The notes below the pieces were generated by a model, which was given only the letters and a program-made list of their open reading frames with translations, was not told the origin of the DNA and made no database searches. The position numbers were made by a program, and so were the translations under genes. A stretch of DNA of 64,000 bases from positions 11,841 to 75,840 of the forward strand of contig DATKQY010000003.1 of the NCBI GenBank assembly GCA_035532475.1, written 5' to 3'. Shown piece after piece: positions 8,620 through 16,964 of this stretch (position 1 is the stretch's first letter; every line of letters begins with the position of its first letter). Source of the stretch: DATKQY01 sp035532475. GTDB taxonomy: Bacteria > Actinomycetota > Acidimicrobiia > Acidimicrobiales > Bog-793.

Positions 8620-9426
8620 TCACGTGACCGGGATGCGGCTGCGGCCGAGCGCCACGGCGAGCACCTCGCGCGCCTGGGGCGCGAGCTCCGCGAGGGGGCG
8701 GTTCCGGTGGACGCGCACGCCGAGGTCCACCTGGGCGATGGCGCCGGCCCCGTGGCGCCCGGCCACGTCGAGGAGGAGCCCCATCTCGACGCCGTAGCCC
8801 TCGGCCAGCTCCAGCTCCTCGACGACGCTGCGGCGCACCGCCGTCTCGCCGGCGAGGGGCTGGGAGAGCGCGGCGAGCGAGGGGAAGAGCAGGGAGATCG
8901 CCGGGCGGGCGACGAGCTCGGTGACGCGGCCGCCTCCCGAGGGGTCGCCGCGATACGCCCTCGTGTAGCAGCCCTTCACGAGGACGAGGTCCGGGCGTAC
9001 GAGCAACGGCCCGAGCAGGCCGGTGACGAAGTGGTCGCGCAGGTTCACCACGTCGGCGTCGAGGAAGACGACGAGGTCGCCCGTCGTCACCTCGACGCCG
9101 CGCCGCATCGCCCCGCCCTTGCCGATCGCCGCGGGGCGCGCCGCGCACCTGCCCTCGGTGCTCGGCACGACGCGGGCGCCGGCGCGCTCGGCCACGGCGG
9201 CCGTGGCGTCGAGCGAGCCGTCGTCGATCACGACGAGCTCGTCGACGATGCGCGTGCGCTCGACGAGCTCGTAGCGCACGGCCGCGACGACGCGCGCCAC
9301 CGTGCGCTCCTCGTCGCGGGCGGGGATGCAGACCGCGACGCGGTGATCGCCCTTCAGGTCGGCCAGGCGATCGGCGGGGAACTCCCGGTGGTCGAACGTC
9401 GAGATCTCGCCCTCGGCGCCGGTCAC
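8620..9426 (-). CDS. gpgS: Glucosyl-3-phosphoglycerate synthase
   Basis: A GT2-fold (GT81-type) enzyme of 268 residues that would transfer glucose from a nucleotide sugar to 3-phosphoglycerate, the first step to glucosylglycerate and, in mycobacteria, to methylglucose lipopolysaccharide. Motifs: VAVCIPARDEERTVARVV (nucleotide binding), DLVVFLDADVVN (DxD metal site), LVLVKGCYTRAYRGDP and EGYGVEMGLLLDV. The GTG at 9426 gives the usual length; an upstream frame to 9537 is open but unlike the family. No gpgP phosphatase is adjacent. It leads an operon with the GT20 gene and is divergent from the riboswitch-controlled unit. Confidence 0.88.
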   Translation of the reverse strand: MTGAEGEISTFDHREFPADRLADLKGDHRVAVCIPARDEERTVARVVAAVRYELVERTRIVDELVVIDDGSLDATAAVAERAGARVVPSTEGRCAARPAAIGKGGAMRRGVEVTTGDLVVFLDADVVNLRDHFVTGLLGPLLVRPDLVLVKGCYTRAYRGDPSGGGRVTELVARPAISLLFPSLAALSQPLAGETAVRRSVVEELELAEGYGVEMGLLLDVAGRHGAGAIAQVDLGVRVHRNRPLAELAPQAREVLAVALGRSRIPVT

Positions 9427-9545
9427 GGGTCCATCTTCGCCGCTGGTCCCTTCCGCGGCAATTGCCCACCTCACGGCGGTGGCCGGCGCGGGCCGGCCGC
9501 AGGGGCACTTTGACGAGCGTGCGCCCGTCGTCCACACTTGAGCCC

Positions 9546-9667
9546 ATCATCCAGAGCGGCTGAGGGACGGGCCCTGCGACGCCGCGGCAACCAGTGCCAG
9601 GAAGAACCGCCTCCTCGCCGGGAGGGGCGGGGATCCGACGCAAGGTGCCAATGCCCGAGCGATGAGG
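9546..9667 (+). promoter_or_regulatory. SAM riboswitch (S-box, SAM-I type) upstream of the threonine-synthase-like gene
   Basis: The conserved S-box core is directly readable: CATCCAGAGCGG, GAGGGACGGGCCCTG and GCCGCGGCAACCAG on the 5' side, a GC-rich P3/P4 region, then AAGGTGCCAATGCC and the closing GATG. P1 forms between CTTAT-like TCATC (9547-9551) and GATGA (9661-9665). The Shine-Dalgarno (GAGGAGG, 9664-9670) begins inside the 3' strand of P1, and the ATG is at 9676. Ligand-stabilised P1 should therefore restrict ribosome access; no separate terminator hairpin is seen. Known S-boxes shut off methionine or SAM genes when SAM is high. Confidence 0.9.
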
Positions 9668-9675
9668 AGGATGCC

Positions 9676-10935
9676 ATGGGTGCCATCGAAGGTCTGCGCT
9701 GTCGGGAGTGCGGACGGTCCTACCCGGCAGAGGCGCTCCACGTGTGCGACTTCTGCTTCGGTCCGCTCGAGGTCGTCTACGACTACGACGCCCTGCGGCG
9801 ACGCGTCTCGCACGCGTCCATCGCGGCGGGGCCGCCGACGATCTGGCGCTATGCGGAGCTGCTCCCCGCGGCGAGCTCGGCGCCGGTCGACCTCGGCGCC
9901 GGCTTCACCCCGCTCGTGCGCGCCGACCGGCTCGCCGCCGAGCTCGGCCTCGGCGAGCTCTGGCTGAAGGACGACACCCGCAACCCGACCGGGTCGTTCA
10001 AGGACCGGGTGGTCGCGGTCGCGCTCTCCAAAGCGCGCGAGCTCGGCTTCAAGGTCGCCGCCTGCGCCTCGACGGGGAACCTGGCGAACTCGGTCGCCGC
10101 CCACGCCGCCCGGGCCGGGATGGACTCGTACGTCTTCGTCCCGAGCAACCTCGAGCGGGTGAAGATCGTGACCACCGCGGTCTTCGGCGGCCGCCTCATC
10201 GCCGTCGAGGGCACCTACGACGACGTGAACCGGCTCTGCGCGGAGCTGGCGAGCGAGCACCCCGACTGGGCGTTCGTCAACGTCAACGTGCGCCCGTACT
10301 ACGCGGAGGGCTCCAAGACCCTCGCCTACGAGGTCGCCGAGCAGCTCGGCTGGACGGCGCCGGACCACGTGGTCGTCCCGATCGCCTCGGGCAGCCAGCT
10401 GACCAAGATCCACAAGGGCTTCCACGAGCTCAACGAGCTCGGCCTGATCGAGGGCGGCGACGACGTGCGGGTCTCGGGGGCCCAGGCCGAGGGGTGCAGC
10501 CCCGTGGCCACCGCCTTCGCCACCGGCTCCGACACGATCCGGCCGGTGCGCCCCGACACCATCGCCAAGTCGCTCGCCATCGGCAACCCGGCCGACGGCT
10601 GGTACGCGCTGCAGGCCGTGCGCTCGAGCGGGGGGGCCGTCGAGTCCGCCACCGACCCCGAGGTGATCGACGCGATCCGCCTGCTGGCGCGCACCGAGGG
10701 CATCTTCGCCGAGACGGCCGGCGGCGTCACCGTCGCCACGCTGGCCAAGCTCGCCGCCGCGGGCGTCGTGCGGCGAGACGAGCGGGTGGTCGCCTACATC
10801 ACCGGCAACGGCCTGAAGACCGTCGAGGCGCTCGAGGACCAGCTCGGGCCGAGCGCGGTCATCCCCCCGACGATCGAGGCGTTCGAGTCCGCGGAGCGCG
10901 AGGCCGAGCACGACGAGGAAGGAAGCCGTCGATGA
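9676..10935 (+). CDS. Threonine-synthase-like PLP enzyme under SAM riboswitch control (possible homocysteine synthase)
   Basis: A 419-residue fold-type II PLP enzyme. It has an N-terminal zinc-ribbon (LRCRECGRSYP and HVCDFCFGPLE, C-x2-C pairs), the PLP lysine in NPTGSFKDRVV, and the phosphate-binding region ASGSQLTKIHKGF. By family it would be annotated threonine synthase (thrC), which converts O-phosphohomoserine to threonine. Two contexts argue for another or additional role: a SAM riboswitch directly upstream, and a MoaD/ThiS sulfur carrier overlapping the 3' end by 4 nt (ATGA). A reaction of O-phosphohomoserine with carrier thiocarboxylate to give homocysteine would fit both. Family sure; reaction not proven by sequence. 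Confidence 0.85.
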   Translation: MGAIEGLRCRECGRSYPAEALHVCDFCFGPLEVVYDYDALRRRVSHASIAAGPPTIWRYAELLPAASSAPVDLGAGFTPLVRADRLAAELGLGELWLKDDTRNPTGSFKDRVVAVALSKARELGFKVAACASTGNLANSVAAHAARAGMDSYVFVPSNLERVKIVTTAVFGGRLIAVEGTYDDVNRLCAELASEHPDWAFVNVNVRPYYAEGSKTLAYEVAEQLGWTAPDHVVVPIASGSQLTKIHKGFHELNELGLIEGGDDVRVSGAQAEGCSPVATAFATGSDTIRPVRPDTIAKSLAIGNPADGWYALQAVRSSGGAVESATDPEVIDAIRLLARTEGIFAETAGGVTVATLAKLAAAGVVRRDERVVAYITGNGLKTVEALEDQLGPSAVIPPTIEAFESAEREAEHDEEGSRR

Positions 10936-11207
10936 GCGTCACCGTCCGCATCCCCGCCCAGCTGCGCCCCCTGACCGGCGGCGCCGGCGAGGTGGCCGTC
11001 GAGTGCACGACGGTGCGCGAGGCGATCGCGGCGCTCGACGCCGCACACCCGGGCGTGGGCGAGCGCCTCCTCGACGACGACGGCGCCCTGCGGCGCTTCG
11101 TCAACCTCTTCCTCGCCGAGGAGGACGTCCGCTTCCTCGAGGGCCTCGACACGCCCGTCGTCGACGGCCAGACGCTCTCCGTCGTCCCGGCCGTCGCCGG
11201 CGGCTGA
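10932..11207 (+). CDS. MoaD/ThiS-family sulfur carrier protein
   Basis: A 91-residue ubiquitin-like protein (VTVRIPAQLRPLTGG at the start, then VECTTVREAIAALDAAHPGV) ending in the free di-glycine tail VVPAVAGG required for adenylation and thiocarboxylation. There is no fused domain. The ATG overlaps the stop of the upstream PLP enzyme (ATGA), so the two are translationally coupled and share the SAM riboswitch. By analogy with CysO-CysM, the carrier would deliver sulfide to the PLP enzyme. No E1-like activating enzyme (MoeB/ThiF) or JAMM protease is in the window; they would have to be elsewhere. Confidence 0.9.
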   Translation: MSVTVRIPAQLRPLTGGAGEVAVECTTVREAIAALDAAHPGVGERLLDDDGALRRFVNLFLAEEDVRFLEGLDTPVVDGQTLSVVPAVAGG

Positions 11208-11259
11208 CCCCGCCGGCCGGCTCCCTCCCCCCGGCGCGTCGGGGTCGCGGTTGCGCCGC

Positions 11260-11265
11260 TACGCT
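11260..11265 (+). promoter_or_regulatory. Putative -10 element of groEL
   Basis: TACGCT lies 16 nt before the CIRCE element, placing the likely transcription start just upstream of or at the operator. No convincing -35 is visible. Confidence 0.45.
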
Positions 11266-11280
11266 GACCGTGGTTTGCTA

Positions 11281-11307
11281 TTAGCACTCGACGTAGGAGA
11301 GTGCCAA
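11281..11307 (+). promoter_or_regulatory. CIRCE operator (HrcA site) upstream of groEL
   Basis: TTAGCACTC, a 9-nt spacer and GAGTGCCAA form the CIRCE inverted repeat with a single deviation from the consensus right arm (C for T). HrcA binding here represses groEL until heat shock. The element lies 38 nt before the groEL start, in the untranslated leader. Confidence 0.92.
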
Positions 11308-11345
11308 CGCTCGGCTCGCCGAGCAGCCAAGGGAGGACACCCGAG

Positions 11346-12971
<1,626 letters not shown>

Positions 12972-13032
12972 CCCCGACGGCGTGCCGGCCGCCCCCAACC
13001 GGGCGGGCGGCGGCCGCAGGCCAGGCAGTGAG

Positions 13033-13060
13033 CGACGGGGCGCCTGCGGGCGCCCCGTCG
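13033..13060 (+). terminator. Hairpin terminator after groEL
   Basis: A perfect 12-bp stem (CGACGGGGCGCC and GGCGCCCCGTCG) with a TGCG loop lies 60 nt after the groEL stop and just before the hemQ promoter. The T-rich tail is weak (TCGTCG), so termination may be factor-assisted. Confidence 0.65.
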
Positions 13061-13093
13061 TCGCGCCCGGGAACGGCCCGGCCCGGCCCCTCG

Positions 13094-13099
13094 TAGACT
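13094..13099 (+). promoter_or_regulatory. -10 element, leaderless start of hemQ
   Basis: TAGACT ends 6 nt before the hemQ GTG, the normal -10 to +1 distance. The mRNA probably begins at the start codon; no Shine-Dalgarno is present. Confidence 0.55.
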
Positions 13100-13105
13100 C
13101 AGGGC

Positions 13106-13834
13106 GTGCGCACGACCGACGAGGGCAGGCACCGGACGCCGGCGGAGGGCGGGGAAGCATCGACGCCCGACCACCGGGGCTGGGCCGTCCTCCACCTCTT
13201 CTGCACGCTCGAGGCGGGGGCCGACGCCACCGCCGTCGAGCTGGCGGTGAAGGACTGCCAGACCTCGGGTCACCAGGTCGTGACGGCGGCGCTCCTCGGG
13301 CACAAGGCGGACCTCGCGGTGATGGCGCTCGGGCCCTCGCCCGAACGGCTGCGTGCGCTGCAGAGCTCCCTCCGGCGCGCGGGTTGTCGAGCCATGTGGT
13401 CCTACGTCTCGCTCACCGAGGTGTCCGAGTACGCGGGCGGCATCCCCGAGGCGATGCGCGAGGCGCGGCTCCACCCGGTGCTGCCGCCCGCCGGGATGCC
13501 CGCGTTCTGCTTCTACCCGATGTCGAAGCGCCGGAGCGCCGCCGACAACTGGTACCAGCTCTCCTACGATGAGCGCCTCCAGCTGATGCGCGGCCACGGC
13601 AGCGTCGGGCGGACGTTCCACGGGCGGGTGGTGCAGCTGATCACGGGCTCGACCGGCCTCGACGACTGGGAGTGGGGCGTGACGTTGTTCGGGCGGGATC
13701 TCGACGTGCTGAAGGAGTGCGTGTACACGATGCGCTTCGACGAGGCGTCCGCCCGCTACGCCGAGTTCGGCCCGTTCGTGGCCGGGACCGTCGGCGGCAC
13801 CGCCGAGGTGCTCGCCGCCCTCGGGGCGGGCTGA
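13106..13834 (+). CDS. hemQ: Coproheme decarboxylase (HemQ/ChdC, chlorite dismutase family)
   Basis: A 242-residue protein of the chlorite-dismutase-like family. In Actinobacteria such proteins are the last enzyme of coproporphyrin-dependent heme synthesis, oxidatively decarboxylating coproheme to heme b with peroxide. Supporting blocks are FYPMSKRRSAADNWY (the Tyr corresponds to the radical-forming residue of the family), LMRGHGSVGRTFHGRV (candidate proximal heme histidine) and ITGSTGLDDWEWGVTLFG. A true chlorite dismutase would have a distal Arg, which is not evident. The GTG start is leaderless. It leads a probable operon with larE (4-nt gap) and a NIL-domain gene. Confidence 0.9.
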   Translation: MRTTDEGRHRTPAEGGEASTPDHRGWAVLHLFCTLEAGADATAVELAVKDCQTSGHQVVTAALLGHKADLAVMALGPSPERLRALQSSLRRAGCRAMWSYVSLTEVSEYAGGIPEAMREARLHPVLPPAGMPAFCFYPMSKRRSAADNWYQLSYDERLQLMRGHGSVGRTFHGRVVQLITGSTGLDDWEWGVTLFGRDLDVLKECVYTMRFDEASARYAEFGPFVAGTVGGTAEVLAALGAG

Positions 13835-13838
13835 GCCC

Positions 13839-14714
13839 GTGACCCTCGAGGCTGCGCCGGCGCGCGCCGTCGAGCTCGACCGTCTCGAAGCGGTCCTGCG
13901 GCGGCTCGGGCGCGTCGTCGTCGCCCTCTCCGGCGGCGCCGACTCCGCCTTCCTCGCGTTCGTGGCAACGGCAGCGCTCGGTCCGGAGGCGGTGCTGTGC
14001 GCCACGGCGGTGTCGCCCTCGCTCGCCCCCGAGGAGGAGCAGGAGTGCTCCCGGCTCGCCCGGGAGTGGTCGCTCCGCCACCGTGCCGTGCGCACCGACG
14101 AGCTGGCACGGGCCGCCTACGCCGCCAACGGGCTCGACCGCTGCTACCACTGCAAGTCCGAGCTGATGGACGCCCTGGCGCCGCTCGCCGCGGCGGAGGG
14201 CGCGACGGTGGTCCTCGGGGTCAACCTGGACGACCTCGGGGAGCACCGACCCGGTCAGCAGGCGGCGGCCGAGCGCGGCGCGTCCTTCCCGCTCGTCGAG
14301 GCCGGCCTCACCAAGGCGCGCCTTCGCGAGCTCTCGCGCCAGCTCGGCCTGCGGACCTGGGACAAGCCGGCCGCGGCGTGCCTCGCCTCGCGGGTCCCCC
14401 ACGGCACGCCGGTGACCTTCGGCGTGCTCGGTCAGGTGGCGCGCGCCGAGTCGGCGCTGCGCCGACTCGGCTTCTCGCAGCTGCGCGTCCGCCACTACGG
14501 CGAGTGCGCGCGTCTCGAGCTCGCCCTCGGCGAGCTCGAGCAGGCCCTCGCGGCCCGCGAGGCGGTCGTCGAGGCGCTGCACGGCGTGGGCTACCGCTAC
14601 GTGACGCTCGACCTCGAGGGCCTGCGCTCGGGGAACCTCGCCCGCAGCGCGCTCGCCGACGCCGCCCTCGCCCCGCCGGGCGCTCCCGGCCCGCCGGGGC
14701 GCGAGCACCGGTGA
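13839..14714 (+). CDS. larE: LarE-type ATP-dependent sacrificial sulfur transferase
   Basis: A 291-residue PP-loop ATPase (VVVALSGGADSAFLAF) of the LarE family. LarE adenylates a pyridinium dicarboxylate and donates sulfur from its own cysteine to build the nickel-pincer cofactor of lactate racemase. The expected donor cysteine is present in DKPAAACLASRVPHGTPV; a second pair is in DRCYHCKSELM. larB, larC and a racemase are not in the window, so the acceptor could be the pincer nucleotide made elsewhere or something else. It follows hemQ by 4 nt and overlaps the next gene (GTGA). Family sure; acceptor inferred. Confidence 0.85.
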   Translation: MTLEAAPARAVELDRLEAVLRRLGRVVVALSGGADSAFLAFVATAALGPEAVLCATAVSPSLAPEEEQECSRLAREWSLRHRAVRTDELARAAYAANGLDRCYHCKSELMDALAPLAAAEGATVVLGVNLDDLGEHRPGQQAAAERGASFPLVEAGLTKARLRELSRQLGLRTWDKPAAACLASRVPHGTPVTFGVLGQVARAESALRRLGFSQLRVRHYGECARLELALGELEQALAAREAVVEALHGVGYRYVTLDLEGLRSGNLARSALADAALAPPGAPGPPGREHR

Positions 14715-14947
14715 GCGTCCGGGTCCGCCTCGTCTTCCCCGAGGCGCTCGTGCGCGAGCCCGTGCTCGCCCGGCTGGCCCGGAGCTTCGACGTGCAGCCG
14801 AACATCCGGCGTGCGAGCGTCGACGAGGACTCCGGCTGGATCGTCTGCGAGCTGGAGGGCAACGGCGCCGACGTCGAACGGGCGCTCGCATGGCTCGCGG
14901 AGACGGGCGTGCGCGTCGAGCTCCTCGGCGACGTGGTCGAGAGCTGA
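14711..14947 (+). CDS. Stand-alone NIL-domain protein, 78 aa
   Basis: A small ACT-like protein: VRLVFPEALVREPVLARL, then FDVQPNIRRASVDEDSGW and a closing beta strand GVRVELLGDVV. This is the NIL domain, otherwise found at the end of MetN methionine importers (where it binds methionine) and fused to ferredoxins in sulfide-to-homocysteine systems. Here it stands alone, coupled to larE by a GTGA overlap. A sulfur or methionine sensing or scaffolding role is a reasonable guess, but nothing in the sequence proves it. Confidence 0.8.
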   Translation: MSVRVRLVFPEALVREPVLARLARSFDVQPNIRRASVDEDSGWIVCELEGNGADVERALAWLAETGVRVELLGDVVES

Positions 14948-14948
14948 G

Positions 14949-14977
14949 GCCCGCCCGGCGCCCGACCCCGGGCGGGC
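14949..14977. terminator. Bidirectional hairpin between convergent genes
   Basis: A 10-bp perfect stem (GCCCGCCCGG with CCGGGCGGGC) and 9-nt loop fill the space between the NIL-domain stop and the minus-strand Cys-rich gene stop. It can serve both strands; there is no strong T-tract. Confidence 0.6.
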
Positions 14978-14985
14978 GGGGCGGG

Positions 14986-15210
14986 TCAGCGCCGGGGCCG
15001 CCCGGGTCCAGGAGCGTCCCCCTCGCCGACCTGCCAGCCGGCGCTCGAGGTCGAGCGCCGCTCGTAGAAGAGGCAGCCGTCGGGGCAGCCGAAGGGCACG
15101 GTGTCGTTCGCACCGAGCCGGCACCGCTCGAGCCGCTCGCCGTTGCGGACCGTCTGCATGATGTAGTGGCGACAATCCGCCCGGACGGCCATCGGACAAT
15201 CGTCGCACAC
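14986..15210 (-). CDS. Small Cys-rich protein, 74 aa
   Basis: A short protein with six cysteines in the pattern CDDC near the start, a single C in RADCRH, another in LERCRLG, and CPDGC before a basic tail. This spacing suggests a zinc or iron-sulfur site, but I recognise no named family. The GTG start is chosen because it keeps the first CxxC; an ATG at 15192 would lose it. It is divergent from the NUDIX gene with starts 27 nt apart. The minus-strand amino-acid composition (Cys, Phe, Tyr, Ile) is unlike a shadow frame. Confidence 0.6.
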   Translation of the reverse strand: MCDDCPMAVRADCRHYIMQTVRNGERLERCRLGANDTVPFGCPDGCLFYERRSTSSAGWQVGEGDAPGPGRPRR

Positions 15211-15224
15211 GGCCGGCGTGGCGA

Positions 15225-15230
15225 TAGCGT
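15225..15230 (+). promoter_or_regulatory. -10 element, leaderless start of the NUDIX gene
   Basis: TAGCGT lies 7 nt before the GTG start. No Shine-Dalgarno is present. Confidence 0.45.
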
Positions 15231-15237
15231 CGGTCCG

Positions 15238-15972
15238 GTGACCGGCGAGCCCGTCCCCGTCGCCGACCTGCTCAGGTGGAGCGAGAGCCTGGCAGCGATC
15301 GCGCGCACCGGACTCGGCTTCACCGCGAGCGTCTTCGAGCGCGAGCGCTTCGAGGAGGTGCTGCGCCTCGCCGCCGAGATGCGAGCCGTCGCCGACGAGC
15401 GCCTCGCCGTGGCGGGCCACGCCCCGGTCGGGACCACGGCCGAGGGGCTCGTCCAGGAGTGGATGCGCAGCGTCGGTGAGGGGGTCGCCGGCTACGTCAC
15501 GCCGCGGGTGAGCGTCGGGGCGATCGTCGGCAACGACGACGGCGAGCTGCTGCTCGTCCGGCGTGCCGACTCCGGCGTCTGGCTCTACCCGACCGGCTGG
15601 GCCGACGTCGGCTACTCGGCGGCCGAGGTGGCGGTGAAGGAGGTGGCAGAGGAGACGGGGATCGAGGTCGAGCCGCTGCGGCTGGTGATGGTCCTCGACG
15701 GCCTGCGCCTCGGCTTCACGCGCTCTGCGCTGTACTCGCTCGTCTTCCACTGCAAGACGACCGGGGGCGCCCTCGCCGCGCACCCGCTCGAGTGCGCCGA
15801 GGTCGGCTGGTTCGCCCGGGACGCGCTCCCCGAGCCGCTCGCCGGCTCCGACCGCTGGGTGGACCAGGCGTTCGCCGCGATCGGCGGCGAGCCGGTGGAG
15901 GTGCTCTTCGACCGCCCCCGCGACCGGCGCGGGCAACGAGCCGGTCAGCCCGAGCGCCGCCCGCGCAGGTAG
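15238..15972 (+). CDS. NUDIX hydrolase with N-terminal helical domain
   Basis: A 244-residue protein. The NUDIX box is intact: GYSAAEVAVKEVAEETGIEV follows the G-x5-E-x7-R/K-E-V-x-E-E-x-G pattern (the arginine is a lysine here). About 100 residues precede it (ADLLRWSESLAAIARTGLGF), matching the helical domain seen before some ADP-ribose or nucleoside-diphosphate-X pyrophosphatases. The substrate is unknown. The last 28 nt overlap the convergent PAC2 gene, so one of the two C-termini may be shorter in reality. The start is GTG, probably leaderless. Confidence 0.85.
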   Translation: MTGEPVPVADLLRWSESLAAIARTGLGFTASVFERERFEEVLRLAAEMRAVADERLAVAGHAPVGTTAEGLVQEWMRSVGEGVAGYVTPRVSVGAIVGNDDGELLLVRRADSGVWLYPTGWADVGYSAAEVAVKEVAEETGIEVEPLRLVMVLDGLRLGFTRSALYSLVFHCKTTGGALAAHPLECAEVGWFARDALPEPLAGSDRWVDQAFAAIGGEPVEVLFDRPRDRRGQRAGQPERRPRR

Positions 15973-16877
15973 CGCTCGATCTCCTCGGCGAGCCCCTCGG
16001 CGGACAGGTCGCCGCCCGTGGCCTCCTCCAGCTCCTGCAGCCGCGCGACGTACGCGGCGACGTTCTCGTCCTCACGGACGAGGTCGTCCATCCGGCTCTC
16101 GTACTCGAAGGCCTGCTCCTCGAGCGCCACCTTGTCGACGCTGCGGCCGAGCATGGCGGTCGTCACCTCGACGAGCGCGAGCGCGGCCTTGGCCGAGAGC
16201 GGGATCGAGTAGCACGGCACGCTCGCCCACAGCGACGTCGTCGGCACCCCCGCGTCGGCGAGCGCGCCGCTCAGCACGCCGACGATGCCGGTCGGGCCCT
16301 CGTAGCGGGAGGGCTCGATCGCGAACTTCTCGAGCAGCCCCGGCTCGCTCGACGTCCCGCTGAGCGGGACGGGACGGGAGTGGGTCACCTCGGAGAGGAA
16401 GGCGCCGAGGGTCAGCGCCCGCTCGACGCCGAGGCCGCGTGCGAGCGCCACGACGGTCTCGCAGTACGAGCGCCAGCGCAGCTGCGGCTCGTGCCCGCGC
16501 AGGAGGACGACGTCTCGTCCCTCGTCGCGCACCGTCGCGATCGACAGCGAGGTGGCCGGCCAGGCGACGCGACGCGAGTCGCCCTCGCCGATCGCCACCT
16601 CCGGGCGGACCTCGGTGAAGTCGAAGAACTCCTCCGGGTCGATCTCGGCGAACTGGACGGCACCCCAGGCCCGTGCCAGGTGCGAGGCGGCGAAGGAGGC
16701 CGCCTCGCCGGCATCGTTCCAGCCCTCGAACGCGGCGACCAGCACCGGGCGGCGCAGCTTCGGGCGGCGCAGGAAGCGCACCGCCGACTGCGGGAAGTGA
16801 TCGAACGCGCCCGCGAGCGGCCGGGTCCCGCCGCTGAACAGCCCCGTCCGTCGCCGTCCCATCGCGAGTCCTCCCAT
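15945..16877 (-). CDS. PAC2 family protein (proteasome-assembly-chaperone-like)
   Basis: A 310-residue PAC2-domain protein. Typical blocks are LVAAFEGWNDAGEAASFA near residue 50, LRGHEPQLRWRSYCETVV, TLGAFLSEVTHSRPVPLSG and SLWASVPCYSIPLSAKAALAL. The fold is shared with eukaryotic proteasome assembly chaperones, but the function in actinobacteria is not settled. A C-terminal acidic helix (about 240-305) may be a coiled coil. Two starts compete: ATG 16877 (with TAGGCT 9 nt upstream) and ATG 16862 (with GGAGG 8 nt upstream). No proteasome genes are in the window. Confidence 0.85.
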   Translation of the reverse strand: MGGLAMGRRRTGLFSGGTRPLAGAFDHFPQSAVRFLRRPKLRRPVLVAAFEGWNDAGEAASFAASHLARAWGAVQFAEIDPEEFFDFTEVRPEVAIGEGDSRRVAWPATSLSIATVRDEGRDVVLLRGHEPQLRWRSYCETVVALARGLGVERALTLGAFLSEVTHSRPVPLSGTSSEPGLLEKFAIEPSRYEGPTGIVGVLSGALADAGVPTTSLWASVPCYSIPLSAKAALALVEVTTAMLGRSVDKVALEEQAFEYESRMDDLVREDENVAAYVARLQELEEATGGDLSAEGLAEEIERYLRGRRSG

Positions 16878-16886
16878 TGCCTTCGC

Positions 16887-16892
16887 AGCCTA
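16887..16892 (-). promoter_or_regulatory. -10 element of the PAC2 gene
   Basis: TAGGCT (minus strand) lies 9 nt before the first ATG. The mRNA would begin within a few bases of that codon. Confidence 0.45.
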
Positions 16893-16951
16893 TCGGCGCA
16901 TCCGCCCACGTCGCGACCGGGAGCTTCGCGAGCCGGGCGCACGGCCCCCGG

Positions 16952-16957
16952 TACACT
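16952..16957 (+). promoter_or_regulatory. -10 element, leaderless start of the GNAT gene
   Basis: TACACT lies 7 nt before the GTG start. No ribosome site is visible. Confidence 0.5.
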
Positions 16958-16964
16958 GCGGCCC

